Of a stretch of DNA of 64,000 nt, positions 54,564 through 63,356 are shown piece by piece. The notes under the pieces are model-generated. The model was given only the letters and a program-made list of their open reading frames with translations, was not told where the DNA came from and made no database searches. Within the stretch, counting starts at the first letter, position 1. The number at the start of each line of letters is the position of its first letter. The position numbers and the translations under genes are program-made. Source of the DNA: an uncultured Solirubrobacterales bacterium (GTDB taxonomy: Bacteria > Actinomycetota > Thermoleophilia > Solirubrobacterales > JACPNS01); NCBI GenBank assembly GCA_937128795.1, contig CAKZMQ010000021.1, forward strand, positions 155,565 through 219,564. Direction: 5' to 3'.

Positions 54564-54581
54564 GTTCTCGCCGGTCGGCAA
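54553..54581 (-). promoter_or_regulatory. Promoter of the tetR gene
   Basis: On the minus strand TTGCCG (54581-54576), a 17-base spacer and TATTGT (54558-54553). Transcription would begin within about 5 bases of the ATG at 54542. Confidence 0.55.
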
Positions 54582-54712
54582 CCGCAGTCGTCCAGATCGA
54601 TCGCAATCGTTCGACAATTCACACGACCGTCGGACGGGCATTCCAAAGCGTGATCTACGCTGCCACCGATGCGCACACAACCGTTCAACAGTGCCATCAC
54701 GCACACCCAGCG

Positions 54713-56245
54713 ATGACCAGCGAAGCACCAACGCAGGGCCGCCGCTTACCGCCACTTGGTCTGCTCGTTTTCGTCGTCGGCGCGGGAGCCCTCGGCACCG
54801 AGATCGCCGCAGTTCGGCTGCTGGCCCCGTACTTCGGGGCGTCAGAAATCGTTTGGGCCAACACGATCGGCGTGGTCTTGGTGGCGCTCGCCGTCGGATA
54901 CTGGATCGGCGGCAAACTTGGCGACCGATTTCCGGATATGTCACCGCTCTGCAGCTCCGTGCTGCTTGCGTCGGCGCTCACCGCTTTGCTGCCATTCGTG
55001 GCGCGTCCGCTGCTGAACACTGGTGTCACGGCGCTCGACAACGTTTCGGCCGGTGCCTTCATCGGTTCGCTGCTCGCGACGCTTGTGCTGCTGGCTGTGC
55101 CGGTGCTGGTGATGGGCACGGTCTCGCCGTGGGCTCTTCGAATCGGAATCGAGGAAGTGGACAAACTGCAGGCCGGCGCGCTGGCCGGTCGGCTATACGC
55201 GATCGGAACTGCGGGCAGCCTCACCGGCACGCTTGTCTGCGCCCTACTGCTCGTGCCGGGGATCGGAACCCGGCGTACGTTTCTGGTCTTCGCCCTGCTG
55301 ATGGCAGTCGTGGCACTTCCCGGAATCGCCGCGACCTGGCGATTGAGAGCCGTCGCCGTGCCGGCGGTGATCGCCCTGCTTTTTGCGGTCCCACACGGAG
55401 GGATAAAGGGCAAGGCCGCCAACGGCACAGTGATCTTCGAGGATGAAACCAGCCAACAGTATGCCCGCGTGATCGAACGCGCCGACGGCAGTCGTGTGCT
55501 CGAACTCAACGAGGGTCAGTCGCGACATTCGTTCTATCGCCCGGCATCGGTGCTGGTGAATGACTATTGGGACGCCGCGGTCGTGCTGCCGCTGGCCACA
55601 TCCGGGAAACCGCCTGCTCGTCTGGCGATTCTGGGTAACGCTGCGGGCACCGTCGCGCGGTCCTACGCACATTATTTCCCGGAAACGGAGGTCGACGGCG
55701 TCGAGATCGACGGCGAGCTCGAGGAAGTCGGTCGCCGCTACTTCGGACTCGGTTCGCCCAATTTCGAAGCACACACGGCCGACGCCCGTCCATTTCTTCG
55801 CTCAACCAAAAAGCGATACGACTCGATCCTGCTCGATGCCTATCGCCAGCCGTACATTCCGTTCTATCTGACGACGCGAGAGTTCTTCGAGCTGACCGCA
55901 GATCGCCTGGCGCCCAACGGCACGGTGATGGTCAACGTCGGTCACCCCAAGGGCAGCGAGCTGCTCCGCCGCGTTCTTTCGGCAACGATGGCCACGGCGT
56001 TCGAGCACGTGTATCAGGATCACACTCGACCGACGAACACGATTCTCGTCGCCAGTCAAGTTCCGATCGACCGGACAAAGATCATCGAAGGCACCGCGTC
56101 GATTCCAACTCTTGCCCCCACCGGGATTCGCGAGGCCTCGCAACTGCGGCCGGCGCCGACCGACGGGGACGTTTACACCGACGATCACGCGCCGGTCGAA
56201 TGGCTGATTGATCGTTCGATCGTGCAGTACGCAGCCGGCGAGTAA
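54713..56245 (+). CDS. Membrane-fused spermidine-synthase-like protein
   Basis: About 510 residues from the ATG at 54713 (a GTG at 54650 is also open). Seven or so hydrophobic segments fill the first 210 residues (LLVFVVGAGALGTEIAAVRLLAPYFG, FIGSLLATLVLLAVPVLVMG). The second half is a spermidine-synthase/methyltransferase-like Rossmann domain with ARLAILGNAAGTVARSYAHYFP (SAM loop), EVDGVEIDGELEEVGRRYFGL and DSILLDAYRQPYIPFYLTTREFFEL. Such fused proteins are common in actinobacteria and need not make polyamines. It ends with TDDHAPVEWLIDRSI, the family C-terminus. Confidence 0.88.
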   Translation: MTSEAPTQGRRLPPLGLLVFVVGAGALGTEIAAVRLLAPYFGASEIVWANTIGVVLVALAVGYWIGGKLGDRFPDMSPLCSSVLLASALTALLPFVARPLLNTGVTALDNVSAGAFIGSLLATLVLLAVPVLVMGTVSPWALRIGIEEVDKLQAGALAGRLYAIGTAGSLTGTLVCALLLVPGIGTRRTFLVFALLMAVVALPGIAATWRLRAVAVPAVIALLFAVPHGGIKGKAANGTVIFEDETSQQYARVIERADGSRVLELNEGQSRHSFYRPASVLVNDYWDAAVVLPLATSGKPPARLAILGNAAGTVARSYAHYFPETEVDGVEIDGELEEVGRRYFGLGSPNFEAHTADARPFLRSTKKRYDSILLDAYRQPYIPFYLTTREFFELTADRLAPNGTVMVNVGHPKGSELLRRVLSATMATAFEHVYQDHTRPTNTILVASQVPIDRTKIIEGTASIPTLAPTGIREASQLRPAPTDGDVYTDDHAPVEWLIDRSIVQYAAGE

Positions 56246-56282
56246 CCGAGCCTGTCAGAGGCAGAAAGATTGCTCGAATCGC

Positions 56283-56311
56283 TTGACGGGAGCGTCGATT
56301 CGGCATACCTT
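56283..56311 (+). promoter_or_regulatory. Promoter of the beta-helix/PKD protein
   Basis: TTGACG (56283-56288), 17-base spacer, TACCTT (56306-56311). The predicted transcript starts near 56318, which excludes the TTG at 56314 as start codon and supports the ATG at 56347. Confidence 0.6.
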
Positions 56312-56346
56312 GGATGTTGCAGGGACGCAGGAACAACTCGGTCACG

Positions 56347-58281
56347 ATGATCAATTCACTCGGCACTCAGAAAATGGGCCAACGACCGCTCGGTCGCACG
56401 CACGGCATCGCCGTTTCATTCGCGTGCGCAATCGCGCTCTGCCTTTCTTTTGGTTCCGGCAATGCGGCGGCGGCCGATTTCTGCGTCGGACCCGTCGGCA
56501 TGACGGGCTGTCCACTCGGCTCGACTCAGTATGCGCAGAGCGAGTTCGAAGACGCGATCGACGCGACGATCGCCAACGGGGCGAATTCGACGGATGCGAT
56601 CTATCTCTATTCCGGGCGGTACGAGTCCACCACCGGATTCAACACCGGCGACAGCTTCGTCCGCATCGTCGGCGTCGGACCGACCAGACCGGTGCTCGCG
56701 ATCTCCGGAGTGGGGCCGCACGACGGAAAGTCCGTGCTGACCACCACCGGTCCTTCGACAGCTTTCTCGAATCTGAAGATCGAGATCCCGGCCAGCAATC
56801 TGAACATCGGAATCCACGCATCCTCGGGGGGAACCACGATTCGCGACGTCGAAATCACCGGCGTCGGATCGAGCAATGCAACCGGTGCCGAGCTCGGAGG
56901 TTCGGCACCGGAAATCTTTTCCACGACGATCTCCCTGCCATATTCGGGCGGATCCTCGACGGCGGTGAGAGCTGCGTCGGCAAACAGTCTGCAGATTCGC
57001 GATTTGACCGTCGCTCAAGCGCGAACCGGAATCCACCTGATCGACAGCCAGAACGCAAGTATTCAGCGAGCACTCGTGATGGCGCCGCATGGCATCGAGT
57101 TGGTCGACTCGCCAGGCGCCGTCTTGTCAAGCAGCCTGTTGCGCCACTCACCCACCGCCGACGCCGTGACCGAGGGCTTCTCCGTGCGCACAGCGGTGAC
57201 CACCGGCAACGCCCAAGCGGCGACGCAGATCCTCAACAGCACTCTGATCGGCCGAGTCGGATCGAGCAGTAGCGGCGTCGTTGCGCAGGCGACGAACGCC
57301 GGGAGCGCGACCACCGTGCAGGTCGACAGCAGCGTGATCTTCGGCCACGACCTGGCGGCCAAAACCGCAAACGCCGGAGCAGGCGCCAACGTCAATCTCG
57401 TCTACAGCAGATACCAGGGCCCCGCCAGCGGCAGCGGAGGGTTCACGGCGGCCCCGTCGGCTCACACGATCTCAGCGGACCCCGGCTTCGTCAACGCCGC
57501 AATCGGCGACTTCAGCCTGCGGCGCAATTCCTTGCTGATCGACGCCGGCAATCCGGCGGCTTTCGACGGCGGCTCCAGCTCGGACCTCGCTGGCAATCCG
57601 CGAATCGTCAGCCGCGGAGCCGGAAACGTTCGAGACATCGGTGCGTTTGAGGTTCAGAACGATGCGCCGGTTCCGCGCATCGCGATCTTGTCCTCCGACG
57701 GCACCACTGCCACGCCCGTCGTCTTTTCGGGCTCGACGTCGGCAGACCCTGATGGCGACGCACTGACGCATTCGTGGCGGTTTGACTACGCGGCGTTTGC
57801 GAACGGTGTGACCGTGAGCAGAAGGTTCGTCGATTCTGGATACCACGTCGTCGACCTGACCGTCACAGACTCGACGGGCCGCTCAGCCACGACGTCGTAC
57901 TGGTTCAGACTCGACTTCGGCGCGCTTCCAATACGTCTGCGCTCGCGCCGCGTGCGAACGCGCAAGACGGGCCAGTTCTCGATCCTGGCAACCTGCCCAG
58001 ATGCGGCCGTAAAGAACTGCTCGGGTCGGATGATCCTGAGATCAACCAAGCGCATCAAGCGCAAAAAGATTCGCGCTGCCAGCTACGTCTTCAGCATCGA
58101 GCCGGGGACCACGCGACGCCTGCAACTGCGTACGTATCGAAGCTTTCGGCGCGCACTCCGTCGTTACCGGCGGCTCGGCGTTTCAGTGCAGATCATCGAC
58201 GGCTCGAAGTCGAACTCACTCGTCGCTGCGAACCAGTCTTCGATCTCGCTGCTGGCACCGCGAAAATCCCGTCGGCGCTAG
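56347..58281 (+). CDS. Secreted right-handed beta-helix protein with PKD domain and basic C-terminus
   Basis: 644 residues from the ATG at 56347. The signal peptide lies at about 21-43 (FACAIALCLSFGSGNAAAAD). A parallel beta-helix runs to about 430: repeated strands such as TTIRDVEITGVGSSNATGAELGG and LQIRDLTVAQARTGIHLIDSQNASI, and the motif GNPRIVSRGAGNVRDIGAFE that closes many such proteins. A PKD domain follows (FSGSTSADPDGDALTHSWRFDYA, RRFVDSGYHVVDLTV). The last 115 residues are very basic, with two cysteines (ATCPDAAVKNCSGR) and end APRKSRRR. Probably cell-surface or matrix associated. Confidence 0.82.
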   Translation: MINSLGTQKMGQRPLGRTHGIAVSFACAIALCLSFGSGNAAAADFCVGPVGMTGCPLGSTQYAQSEFEDAIDATIANGANSTDAIYLYSGRYESTTGFNTGDSFVRIVGVGPTRPVLAISGVGPHDGKSVLTTTGPSTAFSNLKIEIPASNLNIGIHASSGGTTIRDVEITGVGSSNATGAELGGSAPEIFSTTISLPYSGGSSTAVRAASANSLQIRDLTVAQARTGIHLIDSQNASIQRALVMAPHGIELVDSPGAVLSSSLLRHSPTADAVTEGFSVRTAVTTGNAQAATQILNSTLIGRVGSSSSGVVAQATNAGSATTVQVDSSVIFGHDLAAKTANAGAGANVNLVYSRYQGPASGSGGFTAAPSAHTISADPGFVNAAIGDFSLRRNSLLIDAGNPAAFDGGSSSDLAGNPRIVSRGAGNVRDIGAFEVQNDAPVPRIAILSSDGTTATPVVFSGSTSADPDGDALTHSWRFDYAAFANGVTVSRRFVDSGYHVVDLTVTDSTGRSATTSYWFRLDFGALPIRLRSRRVRTRKTGQFSILATCPDAAVKNCSGRMILRSTKRIKRKKIRAASYVFSIEPGTTRRLQLRTYRSFRRALRRYRRLGVSVQIIDGSKSNSLVAANQSSISLLAPRKSRRR

Positions 58282-58302
58282 CGATCGGGTACTGAAATCA
58301 AG

Positions 58303-58376
58303 GGTGAGCGACCGGATTCGAACCGGCGACCGCCGCGACCACAACGCGGAGCTCTACCAGCTGAGCTACGCCCACC
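58303..58376 (-). tRNA. tRNA-His (anticodon GTG)
   Basis: Cloverleaf with acceptor GTGGGCG/CGCTCAC, an extra 5' G (position -1) opposite discriminator C73, D-arm GCTC/GAGC, anticodon stem CCGCG/CGCGG with loop TTGTGGT, and T-arm GCCGG/CCGGT with TTCGAAT. The -1 G and C73 are the identity elements of tRNA-His. CCA is not encoded. Confidence 0.97.
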
Positions 58377-58430
58377 ACGCGTGCGAATGAACGCACGGAG
58401 GTGATTCTAGAACCTGCCCGACCAGTGCCC

Positions 58431-59351
58431 TCAGCGGCAGCTTGCACGACCGCGGTCGTAAGACCTTCCAGTCTCATCAACAAATCGCCACGAATACCCG
58501 CTTACGCCAAGTTTCAGCTCGAGCGCGCCGTATTTGGTCGAAAGCAGGAACCGGCTGTGCCGTGCGGGCTCGTTCGGTGGATAGAGGCTCTTACCGCCTG
58601 TTCCCACGACGAAAGAGGCAACGCCCCGCCGCCAACTGCGTCGCCCCGTTTCGAGCATCGGCGCGAAGCGCTCATACGCGTGGTCGTGCCCGGCAAGCAC
58701 GAACTCGGCACCGGCTTTGCGGATTTCCTTGAACAGCGGCTTCACCGCAGCACTGTTGCCGTGAAGACTTGAACTCTTGAACGGGCGGTGCCAGAACGCC
58801 GCCAGGCATTTCGTACGATTGCGACGAAGATCACGCCGCAGCCAACGCATCTGGGCAGATTGAAATCCGCAGTCGATGTTCGCACAGTTCGAATTGAGCG
58901 CGACGACGTGCCACCTGCCGATGTCGAACGAGTAGTAGCCGCGGCGATTCGGCCCGGCATCGCGCCCGAAATAGTCGAAGTAGCCGCTGGCTCCCGGGGT
59001 TGCATATTCATGATTTCCCGGAATCGGGCGCCAGATCGACCTGAAGCGGCCGAAGGACGGATCAAACGACCGCCGAAAGTTCTCGAGCTCCCCGAGTTCA
59101 TACTGGATGTCGCCGAGCAGCCAAAGGTTTTCCGGCTTGAGACCGGCAATCCGATTCGCCACTTGGGAGTGGCGACACGTCGTAGCCGTCGCCGACCGCT
59201 CGGGTGGGCAGGCGATGTCCCCCACCGCGACTACTTTGTGCGGTCGCGCCGCGAGGGCTGCGGACGGCAACACAACCAGCGCTGCGCCAATTGCCAGCAA
59301 TAGACACTGCAATCGGAAACGACTCGGTGTGAGTTTCGCGGAATATCTCAT
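58431..59351 (-). CDS. Secreted calcineurin-like metallophosphoesterase
   Basis: 306 residues from the ATG at 59351. A signal peptide spans about 1-35 (LLLAIGAALVVLPSAALAA). The metallophosphoesterase motifs are all present: KVVAVGDIACP (Asp), LWLLGDIQYELG (GD), PIPGNHEYATPG (GNHE), AAFWHRPFKSSS (His) and LAGHDHAYERFAP (GHDH). This order matches the acid-phosphatase-like group of exported phosphoesterases. The substrate is unknown. It lies between tRNA-His and tRNA-Arg, with no operon partner. Confidence 0.92.
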   Translation of the reverse strand: MRYSAKLTPSRFRLQCLLLAIGAALVVLPSAALAARPHKVVAVGDIACPPERSATATTCRHSQVANRIAGLKPENLWLLGDIQYELGELENFRRSFDPSFGRFRSIWRPIPGNHEYATPGASGYFDYFGRDAGPNRRGYYSFDIGRWHVVALNSNCANIDCGFQSAQMRWLRRDLRRNRTKCLAAFWHRPFKSSSLHGNSAAVKPLFKEIRKAGAEFVLAGHDHAYERFAPMLETGRRSWRRGVASFVVGTGGKSLYPPNEPARHSRFLLSTKYGALELKLGVSGYSWRFVDETGRSYDRGRASCR

Positions 59352-59451
59352 TCTCGTGCCTGACAGTAGAACCGAGGGCTGCGGCAGAGGATGCGGTGCG
59401 AGCTGTAGCCGGATGGACAACTGGCCACCCGAATAAGCTGAACCTGCACCT

Positions 59452-59524
59452 GCCCCGGTGGCCGAGAGGATTAGGCGCGGGCCTTCTAATCCCGTTTACG
59501 CAGGTTCGAATCCTGCCCGGGGTA
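59452..59524 (+). tRNA. tRNA-Arg (anticodon TCT)
   Basis: 73 bases: acceptor GCCCCGG/CCGGGGT (first pair G-U), anticodon stem CGGGC/TCCCG with loop CTTCTAA, T-arm GCAGG/CCTGC with TTCGAAT, discriminator A. The innermost anticodon-stem pair is a C-U mismatch (positions 31 and 39). CCA is not encoded. A T-run (59526-59531) follows. It reads AGA, a rare codon in GC-rich genomes. Confidence 0.93.
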
Positions 59525-59797
59525 CTTTTTTACACGGCGACCGCACGTGCACGAACTTTCGAATTGTCTGGATCGACCGAACGTGCCCGTCGCAGACGAG
59601 GTGGAAGACGAATTCGTCGATCCGGTCGATTTCGGGTTTCCGGCGAATTCGTTCGAGTCTCGGGTCAGGTCCACGATCGTCTGCGGCGACGCCGGCGACG
59701 ACAGGCTCAGAGCCCGCCGCTGCGCCCAGGAATACGCAAACCCCGCCGAACGACTTCCCGAGCGTTGGTCCCGCTACGGCAACGGAACTGATCGCGT

Positions 59798-60769
59798 CTA
59801 GAGCATTTTCGCCGCGCCGAACATCTCCCCCATGCGCGCCGCAACCTGAAAATCTCCGCGCACTTCGACCTTCCCCGACATGATCGCGTTCGGCGCGGAG
59901 AGGTCACCGGTGCCGAGCCGCAGGAAATCCGCGACTCCTGACTTCACGTGGAGTCTGGCGTTTTCAGAGGAACCGCGGCGCGCCCGGGCGCCAGTTGGCT
60001 GGCAGTTGATCGTCCATACCTCTTTGCCGTGCGGCGTGTCCAGTGTGAACTCGATCTCGCCGATGAAATCGCCGGCTTTGCTTGGGCGATACATCTTGGC
60101 CATCGCCTTGAAGAGCGTGCGCACGCCAATGCGATTTCCCATCGTCAACTCCAATTGACGGTCACTCATGCGTGTCACCGCGGACCGCTGGAATCTGTCC
60201 ACTCGCTTCAACACCTGTTTCTTGCGTCTGACCGATGGTCGGTCGCGCGAAGGACGACGCCGTTCGATCGCGGCCGCGATCGCAGGTGCGCGACGCGCGG
60301 CTTTGGCTGCGGCCTGCTCGCGAACTTCTTCGTCGTCGAACTCGGGCAGCACGCCTTTCGTCAGAAGCTCGACGATGTCCGCTCCTGCGCCGTACGGAAG
60401 CGAGAAGATCACCTCGTCAACACCTGCCTGGCGGTAACGCTCGACGAGGCCCACAACTTCGCCAACATCTGCATTCGCGTCGCCGACGACGAGCACAACG
60501 GCGACACTCGCGTTCACGTCGTCGCTCGCCGGCACCGCGTCGTCAGCCTGCAACGCGCGGTCATACTCGACGACGAGTTCGGCGGCGTCCTCCGGGGTCT
60601 TCAGCGCCTGAACGAACGCACCAACGCCCTTCTTCGCCGCGCGCTGCACGTCGACCAATCCCCGACAGCGCGACCATCGCTGGTCGTCGTCCAGTGATTT
60701 CCAGTAGCGATCGAACTGCGCAGCCTGCGCCTCGAACCGCCCCTCAACGTCGAGCAGTCCGAATTTCAT
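59798..60769 (-). CDS. Truncated luciferase-like domain fused to SCP2 sterol-carrier domain
   Basis: 323 residues from the ATG at 60769. The opening MKFGLLD resembles F420/FMN luciferase-like oxidoreductases, but most of the flavin-binding barrel is missing. Residues 25-175 correspond to its C-terminal part (LVERYRQAGVDEVIFSLPYG, GVLPEFDDEEVREQAAAKAARRAPAIAAAI). Residues about 210-323 are an SCP2-like lipid-binding fold (MSDRQLELTMGNRIGVRTLFKAM, IGEIEFTLDTPHGKEVWTI, APNAIMSGKVEVRGDFQVAARMGEMFG). It follows the TetR gene at 60778 by 8 bases and may be regulated with it. The lipid ligand is unknown. Confidence 0.72.
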   Translation of the reverse strand: MKFGLLDVEGRFEAQAAQFDRYWKSLDDDQRWSRCRGLVDVQRAAKKGVGAFVQALKTPEDAAELVVEYDRALQADDAVPASDDVNASVAVVLVVGDANADVGEVVGLVERYRQAGVDEVIFSLPYGAGADIVELLTKGVLPEFDDEEVREQAAAKAARRAPAIAAAIERRRPSRDRPSVRRKKQVLKRVDRFQRSAVTRMSDRQLELTMGNRIGVRTLFKAMAKMYRPSKAGDFIGEIEFTLDTPHGKEVWTINCQPTGARARRGSSENARLHVKSGVADFLRLGTGDLSAPNAIMSGKVEVRGDFQVAARMGEMFGAAKML

Positions 60770-60777
60770 CCCTCGTC

Positions 60778-61548
60778 CTACTCCGCCGACACTTCGGCCG
60801 GGGGAACCACTTCGCTGCGGAGCTTCTTCAGTCGCTCGCGAAGCTGAACGTGCATCCGGCCGTCTTCGTCGCGCAACACCTGGCTGGCCATCCCCTCGGC
60901 GATCATCAGTCGCCCCTCGATCACGACCTTCTCCATCTCTGCATCTGTGAGCGCCAGCTGATCGCTGCGCATTGTCAGCGAGATGATTCCGTTCCACGCG
61001 GCCCACCAGAAGTGCGCTGCCTGCTCGGGATTGATACTCGGGCGCATCACGCCCTGCTCGATGCAGTTGGCGATGGCCTCGGCCAGTCGCGCAACCTGAC
61101 GGGCGCCACGCTCTGAAACCTGCTTGGTGGTCGGATTTTCGAGCGCCTCTTGAGGGATGTCCTCGAACGGCACCATCAACATGCGGAAATAGGCGGGGTG
61201 TTCGCGAAAGAACTGCAGGTAGGCCTCGCCGAGCGAAATCACCTTTTCGAGATCGGGTGAGTCGGGGTCGTCGAGCACCGCGTCCACGTAGCGTGCCTCG
61301 ATCTCCAGGGCGCGAGCAACGAGCGCGCCGTAGAGGCCTTCCTTGCTCTCGTAGTGGACGTAAATCGACCCGATCGACACGTCGGCCAAGCGCGCTACCT
61401 CGGTCATGCGCGTGCCGTGGTAGCCCTTCTCGGTGAAGAGCTTTTCGGCCGCCCGGATGATTGCGTCGGATGTGGATTGCGGTCCGCTCGCGTCGCCAGC
61501 GACAAGCGCCTCGGCGAATCCCGGGTCAAGTGCGATCTCTCGTGCCAT
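60778..61548 (-). CDS. TetR-family transcriptional regulator
   Basis: 256 residues. The helix-turn-helix spans about 25-72 (TSDAIIRAAEKLFTEKGYHGTRMTEVARLADVSIGSIYVHYESKEGLYGAL). The C-terminal domain (FREHPAYFRMLMVPFEDIP, AAHFWWAAWNGIISLTMR) resembles TetR_C regulators of fatty-acid or lipid genes. It is divergent from the pduO-type gene at 61639 and lies just upstream of the SCP2 fusion, which is its most likely target. A basic C-terminus ends at EVVPPAEVSAE. Confidence 0.9.
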   Translation of the reverse strand: MAREIALDPGFAEALVAGDASGPQSTSDAIIRAAEKLFTEKGYHGTRMTEVARLADVSIGSIYVHYESKEGLYGALVARALEIEARYVDAVLDDPDSPDLEKVISLGEAYLQFFREHPAYFRMLMVPFEDIPQEALENPTTKQVSERGARQVARLAEAIANCIEQGVMRPSINPEQAAHFWWAAWNGIISLTMRSDQLALTDAEMEKVVIEGRLMIAEGMASQVLRDEDGRMHVQLRERLKKLRSEVVPPAEVSAE

Positions 61549-61638
61549 GCGTCGATCTTACTTCGATGCCTCGTCTGCACAGGCGCGCGACGCGCAGACA
61601 CCGGGTCGACGGACGCACGACAGGTAGCATCGCTGTCG

Positions 61639-62208
61639 ATGTCCGACGTGAAGATTTATACGCGCAAGGGGGACGACGGTACGACCGGCCTCTGGTACGG
61701 CGGCCGGGTGCTCAAGTCGGATGCCCGTACGTCTGCATATGGCGACGTCGACGAGGCGATTTCAACGATCGCGGTTGCACGCGCGGAGTCTCGTGAATCG
61801 CATAGCGAATTGTCCGCCGATTTGCTTGAAATGCAGCGCTGCATGTTCATCGGCTGCGCACAACTCGCAACGGCGAGCGAGCACTACCACAAGTTGGAAC
61901 CCGGCGTGACTCTTCTGACCGACGAGATGGTCACCGAACTCGAGCAACGAATCGATTGGTACAAGTCACAGGTCGAGCTTCCGCCGAAGTTCATAATTCC
62001 GGGTGGAACGCGGCTTTCGGCCCAGCTCGATGTTGCGCGTACTGTGACTCGGCGAGCAGAGCGGTCGGTGGTTTCGCTGAACGCGACCGAGCCGCTGCCG
62101 GACGAGGTCGTGCTGCGCTATCTCAACCGATCATCGGATCTGCTGTTCGTGATGGCGCGTTTCGCCGACGAAGCGGAACCGACAGTTTTTGAAGGTCGTG
62201 GCAAGTAG
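61639..62208 (+). CDS. PduO-type ATP:cob(I)alamin adenosyltransferase
   Basis: 189 residues from the ATG at 61639; the open frame to 61354 is not coding. It adenosylates cob(I)alamin to coenzyme B12. The N-terminal KIYTRKGDDGTTGLWYGGRV is the ATP-binding signature. YGDVDEAISTIAVAR and FIIPGGTRLSAQLDVARTVTRRAERSVV match the helical core, and RYLNRSSDLLFVMARFA is the C-terminal helix. A B12-dependent enzyme is implied elsewhere in the genome. Confidence 0.95.
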   Translation: MSDVKIYTRKGDDGTTGLWYGGRVLKSDARTSAYGDVDEAISTIAVARAESRESHSELSADLLEMQRCMFIGCAQLATASEHYHKLEPGVTLLTDEMVTELEQRIDWYKSQVELPPKFIIPGGTRLSAQLDVARTVTRRAERSVVSLNATEPLPDEVVLRYLNRSSDLLFVMARFADEAEPTVFEGRGK

Positions 62209-62337
62209 TCGCGGTCGGAAGTCCAGTGAATCCGTCGAGCGCGCGACAACTTGGTATCGCCAAATCTCGCCGCGAGTCGTATTGTTTGATGTAGACCATT
62301 CATCCCCAACGGGACAAGTACAGAGGGAACGAGTTCT

Positions 62338-62757
62338 ATGGCCACGGAAGTCAAATCGCGCATAAAAAAAGCCCTCGCCAAGCGCACCGGGCATTTCGAG
62401 CACTTGGTGGTCGTGGGCGATCACCGAATCGTCACTGACGAACCAATCGATGTCGGCGGCGAGAACGCAGGGCCGTCGCCGCAGGAATTGCTGGCAGCCA
62501 GCCTCGCATCGTGCACGGCGACCACGATCGAAATGTACGCTGCGCACAAGGGCTGGGAATGCGGCGACGTGAAGGTCAAGGTTGAGTTTGAGTCGGCCAA
62601 GCGCGGTGCTCCGACGACATTCAACGTGGCGTTGTGCCTGCCGCCCGGACTCGATGAGGAACAAGTTCGCAGGATCACGGAGATCGCGACCAAGTGCCCC
62701 GTGCACCGGACGCTTGAGGGTGAAGTCATCTTCAACGAGTCGATCACCATTCAGTGA
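62338..62757 (+). CDS. OsmC/Ohr-family peroxiredoxin
   Basis: 139 residues. The ribosome site GAGGGAACGAG lies 6 bases before the ATG. The redox cysteines are Cys59 (AASLASCTATTIEMYA) and Cys120 (IATKCPVHRTLEGEV). DVGGENAGPSPQELLAASLA is the family motif. It probably reduces organic peroxides with thiols. It overlaps the NUDIX gene by 4 bases, suggesting a shared oxidative-stress role. Confidence 0.93.
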   Translation: MATEVKSRIKKALAKRTGHFEHLVVVGDHRIVTDEPIDVGGENAGPSPQELLAASLASCTATTIEMYAAHKGWECGDVKVKVEFESAKRGAPTTFNVALCLPPGLDEEQVRRITEIATKCPVHRTLEGEVIFNESITIQ

Positions 62758-63356
62758 CGGCAGCCGCCCAGCTCGACTGCATCGAATCAAAGCTCCTGGC
62801 CACCGGCGAGGCGCTCGATCTGTTCGCGCAGGGGCGTGAAGCGGCCGTGCTGATGCCGTTCCGCGAGACCGCGAACGGTTCGCTCGAGTTGATATTCACG
62901 AAACGACGCGACGACCTGCCCTCCCATGCCGGGCAGATTTCGTTTCCCGGGGGCAGTTCTGACCCCGACGATGCCGATCACGTGGCAACCGCGCTGCGCG
63001 AAACCGATGAAGAACTTGGCATTCCGGCTTCGGCGGTACGCGTGATCGGCGCACTCGAACCGATGTCGACCTTCGTCAGCGATTTCGCCGTTTATCCGAT
63101 CGCCGGCGTCGTCTATCCGGCGATCGAGATCGTGCCGAATCCCGGCGAGGTGGACCACGTTTTCACGGTCGCCATCGCCGACCTGATCGCCGTGCGCGAG
63201 CACCGCGAGATTCAACGCGGTGCGATGACCTTCAAGACTGAGGCCTACGAAACCGATGGCGGGCTGATCTGGGGCGTCACCGGCTACATCCTCGGGCGAT
63301 TGCTCGATCGCATCAGCGCGTGCTTTCCCGAGCCGATGCCGCGCAAGCCTGCCTAG
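62754..63356 (+). CDS. NUDIX hydrolase, CoA-pyrophosphatase type
   Basis: 200 residues from a GTG at 62754. The NUDIX box is GGSSDPDDADHVATALRETDEELGI. The preceding LPSHAGQISFPGG is the signature of the NudL/CoA diphosphatase group. It likely removes oxidised or spent CoA species. It is co-translated with osmC (4-base overlap) and shares the CTAG palindrome at 63353-63356 with the stop of the convergent zinc-ribbon gene. Confidence 0.93.
   Translation: MTAAAQLDCIESKLLATGEALDLFAQGREAAVLMPFRETANGSLELIFTKRRDDLPSHAGQISFPGGSSDPDDADHVATALRETDEELGIPASAVRVIGALEPMSTFVSDFAVYPIAGVVYPAIEIVPNPGEVDHVFTVAIADLIAVREHREIQRGAMTFKTEAYETDGGLIWGVTGYILGRLLDRISACFPEPMPRKPA

Noticed and set aside
59547..59801. 84-residue plus-strand frame after tRNA-Arg
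   Set aside because: No ribosome site, no family resemblance, starts just after the tRNA T-run; it ends with TAG only because of the opposite-strand stop. The 273-bp gap 59525-59797 otherwise shows nothing.
60769..61006. Upstream extension of the luciferase-like/SCP2 gene
   Set aside because: It would run antiparallel in phase through the end of the TetR gene and encodes only Arg/Gly-rich shadow sequence.
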